A stretch of DNA of 64,000 bases from the NCBI RefSeq assembly GCF_019083965.1, contig NZ_JAHRCY010000013.1, forward strand, positions 62,001 through 126,000, in the 5' to 3' direction. Below, in pieces: positions 57,411 through 64,000 of this stretch. The stretch comes from Catellatospora tritici (GTDB lineage Bacteria > Actinomycetota > Actinomycetes > Mycobacteriales > Micromonosporaceae). Made by a program: the position numbers and the translations under genes. Below the pieces are notes generated by a model that did not search any database, was not told the origin of the DNA, and was given only the letters and a program-made list of their open reading frames with translations. Within the stretch, counting starts at the first letter, position 1, and every line of letters begins with the position of its first letter.

Positions 57411-58454
57411 TCACGGGCAGGCGAGGGTGGGCGCGGTCGCGACGGAGCCCGCCGCGTCGAGGTTGGCGTAGCCGCGGCCGGTCAGGCCGAGCACGGCCTG
57501 CGCGGTCGCGCGCGGGCCGGTCGCCGGGTCGAAGACCCCGGTCGTGTACGAGATCGCGCCCCGGTCGGCGACCGCACCGGCGCAGCCGACCTGCAGCCCG
57601 CGCAGGAACACGCGCGCCTTCGCGGCCGCCACCAGGCGCCCGCTGGACTGCAGCGCCTGGGCCGCCAGCCCGGTGCTGTTGGCGTTCTCGACCCCGGCCG
57701 AGGCGAACCCGCCGTCGGACTGCTGCTGGGCGACCAGCCAGGACGCACCGCTGTTGGCGTGGGTGAGGTCGCCCGCCGCGCGCAGCGCCTGCACCGCCAG
57801 CGCGGTCGCGTCCACGTCGCTGACGCAGACCGGCTGGTCGAAGTAGAGCGGGAAACCGCCGTCGGCGCAGGCGGTCCCGGCCAGGTACGACACCGACGCG
57901 GCCGGTGCGCCCGCGGCCGTGCGGCCCAGCGCGATGACCGCCAGGGACTGGGTGAACCCGTTGCTGAAGTCACCCCACGCGGAGCGGTCGCTGAACCGGC
58001 CCGAGGGCGCCTGCAGGCCGCGCAGCCGGGTGATCAGGTCGACGCCCCCGAACGCGGCCGGGTCGGCGCCGGTGACCTCGGCGGCCAGCGCCAGCTTGGC
58101 CGTGGCCCCGGCGTAGGCCTCGGTGCCGTCGCCGACGTACCCGGTCAGGGTGCCGGGTTCGGCCAACCACGCCATGGCGGCGTCACGGTAGGTGCCGCCG
58201 GTCTTCGACGCGGCGAAGGCGAACACGGCGTCGATGGTGAGGCCCTGGTCGGGATAGGCGACGCCGTCGAAGACGACCTCGAAACGCTCGCCGTCGACCA
58301 GCTGGCGAGCCAGCCAGCCCGCGGCCGCGTCGGCCCGGTTGAGAGTGGGGCTCGCCGCGGCGGGTACGGCCGTGACGAGCAGGGTGGCGAGGGCGATCGC
58401 GAGGCCCGCGCCGATCCGGCGCACTCGGCGGCCCGGAGGATGAAGGGGGGACAT
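57411..58454 (-). CDS. Secreted squalene-cyclase/transcobalamin-type alpha-barrel protein
   Basis: 347 residues from ATG 58454 (AAGGAG upstream). Signal peptide 1-35. Alpha-helical repeats with the QW-like pattern: LVAQQQSDGGFASAGVENANSTGLAAQAL; TACADGGFPLYFDQPVCVSDVDATALAVQAL; ARATAQAVLGLTGRGYANL. Such alpha6-alpha6 barrels occur in prenyltransferases, squalene cyclases and the N-domain of cobalamin carriers. The putative cyclase DxDD motif is absent, which favours a binding role. Preceded by a cobalamin riboswitch at 58569-58687; the partner small protein follows with a GTGA-type overlap. Confidence 0.85.
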   Translation of the reverse strand: MSPLHPPGRRVRRIGAGLAIALATLLVTAVPAAASPTLNRADAAAGWLARQLVDGERFEVVFDGVAYPDQGLTIDAVFAFAASKTGGTYRDAAMAWLAEPGTLTGYVGDGTEAYAGATAKLALAAEVTGADPAAFGGVDLITRLRGLQAPSGRFSDRSAWGDFSNGFTQSLAVIALGRTAAGAPAASVSYLAGTACADGGFPLYFDQPVCVSDVDATALAVQALRAAGDLTHANSGASWLVAQQQSDGGFASAGVENANSTGLAAQALQSSGRLVAAAKARVFLRGLQVGCAGAVADRGAISYTTGVFDPATGPRATAQAVLGLTGRGYANLDAAGSVATAPTLACP

Positions 58455-58568
58455 GGCACTCCTTGAGGGGCGCCATGGGAACGACGTGCCTCGACCCGGC
58501 CTTCGCGCGACGCGGAGCGAAGCGGCCGAGCCCAAGACGCGTGGACGGAATCCGCAGGTGGAACGCCA

Positions 58569-58687
58569 CCGGAAGGTTTTCGGGCTCGGTACGCGAAGGC
58601 TCGCGTCCCATACCGTTGCGCGTCAGCCCCGGGCTCACACCGGGTTCCCCTACGCGATGACCCCATCACGCTATGCCATGCCTCCGG
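58569..58687 (-). ncRNA. Cobalamin riboswitch (leftward operon)
   Basis: Minus strand: a P1 arm CCGGAGG (58687-58681) pairs with CCTTCCGG (58576-58569). Inside are GTAGGGGAACCCGG, GTGAGCCCGGGGCTGACGCG, CAACGGTATGGG and the B12-box-like GAGCCCGAAAACC. These are the conserved elements of the AdoCbl aptamer in order. The 115-nt leader to the ATG holds a GC hairpin (about 58498-58533) that may be the expression platform. Confidence 0.88.
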
Positions 58688-58758
58688 TTTCGCGCGAGTT
58701 GCGTACGTGACACCACCCTCGCGTTGACGCCCGCTGACCCCGTGTGGTCGGATGGGCC

Positions 58759-58854
58759 CGTTCCAGCGCATCAGGGGAAGCCGGTCGAAGCCCGGCACTG
58801 GCCCGCAGCCGTAGGTCCTCTTTGGAGGACGAGTCGGAATACCTGGTTGGAACG
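58759..58854 (+). ncRNA. Cobalamin riboswitch (rightward operon)
   Basis: Plus strand: CGTTCCA (58759-58765) pairs with TGGAACG (58848-58854). Between them lie AGGGGAAGCCGG, AAGCCCGGCACTGGCCCGCA, GCCGTAGG and AGTCGGAATACCTGG, the aptamer core and B12 box. It lies 113 nt upstream of ATG 58967 and is back to back with the leftward riboswitch, so both operons should be shut down by cobalamin. Confidence 0.9.
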
Positions 58855-58966
58855 CACCACCCCCCAGCGTCGTCGTGGTCCACGGCGCGGAGCCTGAGCA
58901 CCCCGGGGCAGCGTTTCCGCGGGCGGTCGGTGTCCGCGCCAGCGCCGCTCATCCCGGGAGACATCA

Positions 58967-60295
58967 ATGCCCGCACCCCGCTCGCGCGCCGCCGCAACCC
59001 TGCTCGCGGCCGTCGTCGCCGCCTTCACCGTCGCGGCGCCCGCCGTCGCGGCCGGTCCGACTCCGAGCCCGACTCCGTCGCTCAGTGCGACGTCAAGCCC
59101 GTCACCCGATCCGGCCGTGAGCCCGTCGGGCAGCCCGGCTCCGAGCCCGTCGACGAGCCACGACCCGGGCGGCGAGCCGAGGGCCCTCGCCGAGTCCACC
59201 CCGGACCTGGCCAAGGGGGTGGCGTACCTGCGCGCCCCGGCCAACCTCAAGGACGGCCGCTACTACGAGTCGTTCCCCGGGTTCCCCGACTTCGGGCTGA
59301 GCATCGACGGCGCGTACGCGCTGGCCGCGACCGGTGCCGACGACGCGAAACTGCGCGCGATCACCGAGTTCATCCGCACCGGCGGGGTCGTGGGCGACGG
59401 CGGTTTCACCGTCGACTCCTGGCTCGGCATCGGCACCGAGTGGGCCTCGGGCGGCTCCATCGGCAAGGTCGCGCTGCTCGCCCAGGTCACCGGGTACGAC
59501 CCGCGCGCCTTCGGCGGTCACGACCTGATCGCCGCGCTGAAGCAGGTCACCTGCACCGGCGCCGACGAGGCCACCGGCTGCGCCGGACCGGGCAACTACA
59601 CCTGGTCCGCCTCGGTGTTCTCGCAGGCCCTGGGCGTGCTCGCGCAGCTGCGCGCCGGGCAGGCCGCCGACGCGACCGGCCCGCTGGAGTTCCTGCTCGG
59701 GCTGCAGCGGTCCGACGGCTCGTTCCCGAGCCTCATTCCGGCCGCCGCGCAGGACCGGGACGTGGACAGCACCGCCATCGCCGCGATGGCCCTCGACCTC
59801 GCGGGCGGTCACGAGGCCGCGCTCGAGAAGGCCCTGGCCTGGATCGCCGGGCAGCAGAAGGACCACGGCGGCTTCCCCGGCGCGGCCGGCGACTCCACCA
59901 ACTCCACCGCGTTGGCGGTGCAGGGGCTGTCGCTGCGCGCCGACACGTACGCCGCCCAGCTCGGCAAGGCGCGGGAGTTCCTGGCGGGGCAGCAGAACGG
60001 CGACGGCGGGTTCGACGTGGCGCTCGGTGCCGAAGGCTCGGACCTGCGCGCCTCCACCCAGGCGGTCTGCGGCGCCACCGGCGTCTCGTTCGGCACGCTG
60101 CTGCGTGACGTGCACGCGCTGCCGGGCGGTCCGGCGTCGCCGTCGCCGTCGCCGTCCGGCGATGGCGGGCCGGGCCTGCCGGTCACCGGCTTCCCGCTGG
60201 TCGCGACCGTGGTGACGGCGCTGGTGCTGATCGTGGTGGGCGCGATGCTGCTGGTCGGGTTCCGGCGCCGCGCCGCCGCTGGTGGTGGACGGTGA
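58967..60295 (+). CDS. LPXTG-anchored alpha-barrel vitamin-capture protein
   Basis: 442 residues (GGGAGA upstream of the ATG). Signal peptide 1-29; a Pro/Ser/Thr stalk 30-70; alpha-barrel repeats 80-380 with QxxDGG-like units (LLGLQRSDGSFPSL; IAGQQKDHGGFPGA; LAGQQNGDGGFDVA). Then a Pro/Ser linker and LPVTG (404-408), a TM helix 410-432 and RRR. The LPVTG-TM-RRR end marks sortase attachment to the cell wall. It is the anchored counterpart of the 57411 protein. Its stop overlaps the next gene's GTG (GTGA). Confidence 0.88.
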   Translation: MPAPRSRAAATLLAAVVAAFTVAAPAVAAGPTPSPTPSLSATSSPSPDPAVSPSGSPAPSPSTSHDPGGEPRALAESTPDLAKGVAYLRAPANLKDGRYYESFPGFPDFGLSIDGAYALAATGADDAKLRAITEFIRTGGVVGDGGFTVDSWLGIGTEWASGGSIGKVALLAQVTGYDPRAFGGHDLIAALKQVTCTGADEATGCAGPGNYTWSASVFSQALGVLAQLRAGQAADATGPLEFLLGLQRSDGSFPSLIPAAAQDRDVDSTAIAAMALDLAGGHEAALEKALAWIAGQQKDHGGFPGAAGDSTNSTALAVQGLSLRADTYAAQLGKAREFLAGQQNGDGGFDVALGAEGSDLRASTQAVCGATGVSFGTLLRDVHALPGGPASPSPSPSGDGGPGLPVTGFPLVATVVTALVLIVVGAMLLVGFRRRAAAGGGR

Positions 60296-61164
60296 AGTCC
60301 CGGGACTCACACGGGTGGGGTTGTGCGCACAACCCCACCCGTGTGAGCCGGGTCGGGGCGGTACTGCTGGCCGTGGTCGCGGTGCTCGCCTGGGGTGCGC
60401 CCGCGCTGGCCAAACCGCAGCCGATCGGGCAGTGCACCACGAGTTCCGGGGTGATCCTGGCGGTCGACTTCAGCCACTGGGGTGGGCCGCTGCTGCGCGC
60501 CTGCGGCACCACTCCGACCACCGGATACCAACTGCTCAACCAGGGCGGGTGGCGGACCGCGGGGACGCAGCACGACGGGCCGGGTTTCGTCTGCCGCATC
60601 GGCTACTCCGGTTACCAGGGCGGCAGGCAGTATCCGACCTCGGCGACGGAGAAGTGCGTGCTGACGCCGCCGGCCTCGGCGTACTGGTCGTACTGGCATG
60701 CCGACCCGGGGCAGAACTCGTGGTCGTACTCGCAGCTGGGCGCCATGAGTTACCACCCGAAACCGGGCAGCGTCGACCTGTGGACCTTCGGCGCGACCGA
60801 TGTGGACGGCGGCCAGGGCAGGCCGAAGTTCAGCCCGAACAGCGTCCGTGCCCGCAACACGAGCCCGGTCGGCGGGTCCAGCCCGAAGCCGAAACCGACC
60901 CCGGCCCGTCCTGCCACCTCCGCCGCCGCGCCGGCCCCCAGCCCGTCGATCTCGGCGCCCTCGCCGAGCGTCTCCACGAGCGAGGCCGCGTCAGCGGTGC
61001 CGACTGAGGAGGTGCCGCCGATCGTCGACGCGGCCCCGACCACGGCCGCCGCCGCGCAGGACTCGGGCACGGCCACGCCGCTGCTGGTCACGGTCGCGAT
61101 TCTGCTGCTGCTCGGTGCCGCTGCCGCACTCGCGGTACGCCGCAGGCGCACCGGCGATGAGTAG
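60292..61164 (+). CDS. Membrane-anchored small-domain partner with in-frame palindrome insertion
   Basis: 290 residues from GTG 60292, coupled to the upstream gene. Residues 5-20 (DSHGWGCAHNPTRVSR) are encoded by the palindrome at 60306-60347; without them the N-terminus would be MKSRVGAVLLAVVAVLAW, a normal signal peptide. The alternative is GTG 60343, which leaves the palindrome in the leader. The mature domain repeats the 56923 protein: GVILAVDFSHWGG, FVCRIGYSG, AYWSYWHADPGQNSWSYSQLG, GSVDLWTFG. A Pro/Ala/Ser linker and a C-terminal TM (TPLLVTVAILLLLGAAAALAV, RRRR) follow. Proposed to form the cobalamin-binding pair with the 58967 protein. Confidence 0.8.
   Translation: MKSRDSHGWGCAHNPTRVSRVGAVLLAVVAVLAWGAPALAKPQPIGQCTTSSGVILAVDFSHWGGPLLRACGTTPTTGYQLLNQGGWRTAGTQHDGPGFVCRIGYSGYQGGRQYPTSATEKCVLTPPASAYWSYWHADPGQNSWSYSQLGAMSYHPKPGSVDLWTFGATDVDGGQGRPKFSPNSVRARNTSPVGGSSPKPKPTPARPATSAAAPAPSPSISAPSPSVSTSEAASAVPTEEVPPIVDAAPTTAAAAQDSGTATPLLVTVAILLLLGAAAALAVRRRRTGDE
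60306..60347. repeat. Dispersed long palindrome, copy 3 (inside a gene)
   Basis: Perfect 42-bp palindrome, arms CTCACACGGGTGG/CCACCCGTGTGAG around the core GGGTTGTGCGCACAACCC. Outer bases differ from copies 1 and 2, but in both arms simultaneously, so the symmetry is kept. It falls inside the signal-peptide coding region of the 60292 gene as a 48-nt in-frame segment bounded by CGG...CGG. Confidence 0.88.
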
Positions 61165-62278
61165 CCTCGCCGCGGCACGGCTGCCCCGGCCGCTGCACCC
61201 CGTCGCGTGGTGGCTGTGGGCGCTGGCCCTGGCCGCCGCGGCCAGCCGCACCGGCAACCCGCTGCTGCTGGCGCTGATCTTCGCGGTGCTCGGCCTGGCG
61301 GTGACCGTACGCCGCGGCGACGCCCCCTGGGCCCGCGCCTTCGGTTACTACCTGCTCCTCGCCCTGTCCGTGATCGTGATCCGGGTGCTGTTCCGGGCTG
61401 TCTTCGCCTCCGGCACCGGCCCCGACGACCACATCCTGTTCACCCTCCCGCACCTGCCCACCCCCGACTGGTACGCGGGCATCCAACTCGGCGGACCCGT
61501 CTCGCTGGAGGCCGTGCTGTCGGCCGCGCTGGACGGCCTGCGGCTGGCCTGCCTGCTGTGCTGCATCGGCGCGGCCAACACCCTGGCCAACCCGAAACGG
61601 GCCCTGCGCGTGCTGCCCGGCGCCCTGTACGAGCTGGGCGTCGCCGTCACAGTCGCGCTGACCGTCGCCCCGCAGCTGGTCGAGAGCGTGCAGCGGGTCG
61701 CCCGCGCCCGACGCCTGCGTGCCGGACGGACGAAGGGCCTGCGAGCCCTGCGCGCGATCGCGCTGCCGGTGCTGCACGACGCCCTCGACCGGTCACTGCG
61801 CCTGGCCGCCGCGATGGACTCGCGCGGCTACGGCCGCACCGGCCCGGCCACCCGAGCCTCGCGCCTGGCCACCGGCGCACTGATGCTCACCGGCATGACC
61901 GGCCTGTGTGTCGGGGCGTACGGCCTGCTCGACCCCACCGTCCCCGGCGGGGTCGGCGTCGGCGGGTTCGCCGTCGGGGCGGTGCTGTGCACGGGCGGGC
62001 TAATCCTCGGCGGCCGCCGGGTCTCCCGCAGCCGCTACCGCCCCGACCCCTGGCAGTGGCCGGAATGGACGGTCGCCGTCGGTGGCCTGACCACCGCGGT
62101 CGTCCTCGCCGCCGCGACCGGCTACGACCCGGCCGCGCTCGGCACCGGCCCGCTGCGCTGGCCGACCCTGCCCGTGCTGCCCGCCGCCGCCATCCTGCTG
62201 GCCGCCGTGGCCGCGCTCGCCGCGCCGCCGCCACCGCCGCGCCACCGGCCCGCCGTGCTCGCCGGAGCGTTGCGGTGA
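61157..62278 (+). CDS. ECF transporter T component (CbiQ-like)
   Basis: 373 residues. The ATG lies in the ATGAGTAG overlap with the upstream gene. Hydrophobic CbiQ fold with five to six TM segments; signature cytoplasmic motifs ARARRLRAG and AMDSRGYGRT (the A-x-x-x-R-x-x-G pair that contacts the ATPases). The extra C-terminal TM region after about 250 (LATGALMLTGMTGLCVGAYGLL; VLCTGGLILGG; VAVGGLTTAVVLAAATG) makes it longer than the usual about 260-residue T components. Assembles with the ATPases at 62275 and the S component at 63894. Confidence 0.92.
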   Translation: MSSLAAARLPRPLHPVAWWLWALALAAAASRTGNPLLLALIFAVLGLAVTVRRGDAPWARAFGYYLLLALSVIVIRVLFRAVFASGTGPDDHILFTLPHLPTPDWYAGIQLGGPVSLEAVLSAALDGLRLACLLCCIGAANTLANPKRALRVLPGALYELGVAVTVALTVAPQLVESVQRVARARRLRAGRTKGLRALRAIALPVLHDALDRSLRLAAAMDSRGYGRTGPATRASRLATGALMLTGMTGLCVGAYGLLDPTVPGGVGVGGFAVGAVLCTGGLILGGRRVSRSRYRPDPWQWPEWTVAVGGLTTAVVLAAATGYDPAALGTGPLRWPTLPVLPAAAILLAAVAALAAPPPPPRHRPAVLAGALR

Positions 62279-63897
62279 TCCGATTCGACCACGTGTCCGT
62301 CACCTACGACGGCGCCACCGCGCCGGTGCTGCGCGACGTCGACCTGCGGCTGGACGAGGGCGAACTGTGCCTGGTCGTCGGGCACACCGGCACCGGCAAG
62401 TCCACCCTGCTCGGCGCGATCAACGGGCTGGTCCCGCACTTCACCGGCGGCACCCTGTCCGGCCGGGTCACCGTCGCCGGGCGCGACACCGCGAAGCACC
62501 CGCCACGCGAGCTGGCCGACCTCGTCGGCGTCGTCGGCCAGGACCCCGTCGCCGGGTTCGTCACCGACACCGTCGAGGAGGAGCTGGCGTACGGCATGGA
62601 GCAGCTGGCGCTGGACCCGAAGGTGATGCGCACCCGGGTCGAGGAGGCGCTGGACCTGCTGGGCCTGGCCGAGCTGCGGCACCGGGGCCTGCACCAGCTC
62701 TCCGGCGGGCAGCAGCAGCGCGTCGCGATCGCCGCCGCGCTGACGGCCCACCCGCGCGTGCTCGTGCTCGACGAGCCGACCTCGGCGCTGGACCCGACCG
62801 GGGCCGAGGACGTGCTCGCCGCGATCACCCGGCTCGTGCACGATCTCGGCATCACCGTCGTGCTGGCCGAGCACCGGCTCGAACGGGTCATCCCGTACGC
62901 CGACCGGCTCCTCCACCTGCCCGGCGACGGCACCGTGACCTGCGGCGACCCGGCCGCGCAGCTCGCCGCGTCGACCGTGGCGCCGCCCGTGGTCGAACTG
63001 GCCCGCCACGCGGGCTGGACCCCGGTCCCCCTGTCCGTACGCGACGCCCGCCGCCACGCGTCCGCCCTGCGCGACCGGCTGCCCGCCGATCCACCCCCGC
63101 CTCGCACCAGCCACGCCACCACGGAGAACGAACTGGCGGCGCGGGGGGTGATCGTCCGGCACGGGCCGGTGGTCGCGGTCCGGGGCGTGGATCTGGCGCT
63201 GTGCCGGGGCGAGGTGACCGCCCTGATGGGACGCAACGGGTCGGGCAAGTCCTCGCTGCTGTGGGCGCTGCAGGGGGCGGGGCGTCGCGACGGCGGCTCG
63301 GTCGCGGTGCGCGACGGCTCGGGGCGTACCGACCCGAAGCAGGTGTCCGCCGCCCGTTCCCGCACCCTGGTCGGTCTCGTCCCACAGGCCGCGACCGACC
63401 TGCTCTACCTGGAGACCGTCGGCGCCGAACTCGACCAGGCCGACCGCGACGGCGCCACCCCCGGCACCGCCCGGACGCTGCTGGACACCATCGCGCCCGG
63501 TATCGACCGGGCCGCCCACCCGCGTGACCTGTCCGCCGGGCAGCAACTCGCACTGGTGCTGGCGGTGCAGTTGGCCGTCACGCCGGGTGTGCTACTGCTC
63601 GACGAGCCGACGCGCGGCCTGGACTACCGCGCCAAGCGGGCCCTGGCCACGACGGTCGACGAACTCGCCGCGCGGGGCCACGCCGTGGTCGTGGCCACCC
63701 ACGACGTCGAGTTCGCCGCGCTGGCCACCGACCGGGTCGTGGTGATGGCCGACGGGGAGATCGTCGCCGACGGACCGGCCACGGCGGTGCTCACCGCGTC
63801 GCCGTCGTTCGCGCCGCAGGTGGCCAAGATCCTGGCCCCGGCGCCGTACCTCACCGTCGGGCAGGTGCGGGCCGCGCTGGGGGAGGAGGGGGTATGA
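62275..63897 (+). CDS. ECF transporter ATPase (two fused ABC domains)
   Basis: 540 residues from GTG 62275 (GTGA overlap). Domain 1: GHTGTGKST, QLSGGQQQRVAIAAAL, VLVLDEPTSALD, AEHRLE. Domain 2 (about 285-540): GRNGSGKSS, DLSAGQQLALVLAVQLA, VLLLDEPTRGLD, ATHDVEFA. The fused A1/A2 pair replaces EcfA1/EcfA2. Signature 2 is the degenerate LSAGQ, as often in actinobacterial ECF ATPases. Coupled to both neighbours. Confidence 0.93.
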   Translation: MIRFDHVSVTYDGATAPVLRDVDLRLDEGELCLVVGHTGTGKSTLLGAINGLVPHFTGGTLSGRVTVAGRDTAKHPPRELADLVGVVGQDPVAGFVTDTVEEELAYGMEQLALDPKVMRTRVEEALDLLGLAELRHRGLHQLSGGQQQRVAIAAALTAHPRVLVLDEPTSALDPTGAEDVLAAITRLVHDLGITVVLAEHRLERVIPYADRLLHLPGDGTVTCGDPAAQLAASTVAPPVVELARHAGWTPVPLSVRDARRHASALRDRLPADPPPPRTSHATTENELAARGVIVRHGPVVAVRGVDLALCRGEVTALMGRNGSGKSSLLWALQGAGRRDGGSVAVRDGSGRTDPKQVSAARSRTLVGLVPQAATDLLYLETVGAELDQADRDGATPGTARTLLDTIAPGIDRAAHPRDLSAGQQLALVLAVQLAVTPGVLLLDEPTRGLDYRAKRALATTVDELAARGHAVVVATHDVEFAALATDRVVVMADGEIVADGPATAVLTASPSFAPQVAKILAPAPYLTVGQVRAALGEEGV

Positions 63898-64000
63898 GCA
63901 CAGCCCGCGCCGTACGCGTGCCCGCCCGCGCCGCCGCCGTGATCACGATGGCGGCGCTGCTGGGGCTGGTCGCGTTCTTCTGGCCGTTCGTGGTCGCACC
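63894..64000 (+). CDS. Start of an ECF transporter S component (partial)
   Basis: ATG 63894 overlaps the ATPase stop (ATGA). The first 36 residues include a basic start, then a hydrophobic helix (AAAVITMAALLGLVAFFWPFVV), matching the opening of ECF S components, which bind the vitamin. The gene runs past the window end. The riboswitches upstream make cobalamin (or a precursor) the likely substrate. Confidence 0.7.
   Translation, partial: MSTARAVRVPARAAAVITMAALLGLVAFFWPFVVA

Noticed and set aside
60130..60170. Microsatellite (repeated CGTCGC)
   Set aside because: It encodes the Pro/Ser linker of the LPXTG protein; low complexity is explained by coding.

Overview
The window is very GC-rich, with a strong G/C third-position bias. 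It has GTG and ATG starts, many 1, 4 or 8 bp start/stop overlaps, and actinobacterial families throughout (SigE-type sigma factor, LPXTG-anchored secreted proteins, TetR/MarR/PadR/IclR regulators). This points to a filamentous or morphologically complex actinomycete. Micromonosporaceae is my best guess from the gene style and the GGGCCC-type intergenic palindromes, but this is inference. I see no rRNA, tRNA, transposase, phage gene or CRISPR array.

Layout. 1-7.1 kb: an azoreductase-like flavoprotein divergent from a MarR repressor, an ABC exporter operon (ATPase, permease, MarR-like regulator), an alpha/beta hydrolase divergent from PadR, and a GNAT enzyme. 7.5-18.3 kb: a secreted M4 metalloprotease, two secreted RCC1 beta-propeller proteins, a pair of tandem paralogous membrane proteins, and an AbgT-type plus SLC13-type transporter pair. 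18.3-22.5 kb: a divergent locus of an M19-like dipeptidase and an amidohydrolase against an IclR regulator and an ornithine cyclodeaminase-like enzyme. 22.6-27.2 kb: an unusual trio of a TIR/HET-like SHRW protein, a TPR protein and a Vps62-like membrane protein. 27.2-38.7 kb: an NCS2 permease, GNATs, a sigma factor fused to a membrane-anchored extracytoplasmic domain, a zinc-ribbon protein, a DksA-like protein, and a hydrolase/TetR pair. 38.8-44.7 kb: a 1327-residue secreted multidomain protein, a glyoxalase-like/ArsR pair, and a nuclease-like protein. 44.7-50 kb: a DEAD-box RNA helicase and a four-gene double ABC exporter operon. 50-56.9 kb: small hypothetical proteins, a GNAT, and a secreted protein with HExxH and VWD domains.

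56.9-64 kb (running off the end) is the most coherent system. Two divergent operons each begin with what reads as a cobalamin riboswitch. Each encodes a secreted alpha-barrel protein of the squalene-cyclase/transcobalamin type plus a small secreted partner with a YWSYWHA motif. The rightward operon continues with the T component, the double ATPase and the start of a likely S component of an ECF vitamin transporter. The arrangement resembles a bacterial counterpart of the intrinsic factor/transcobalamin architecture, with surface capture coupled to ECF import.

Two genome-wide habits show repeatedly. About ten genes have a TANNNT-like -10 box exactly 6-7 nt before the start codon, which predicts leaderless mRNAs. 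Two families of dispersed palindromes occur between genes; one copy appears to have entered a gene in frame.
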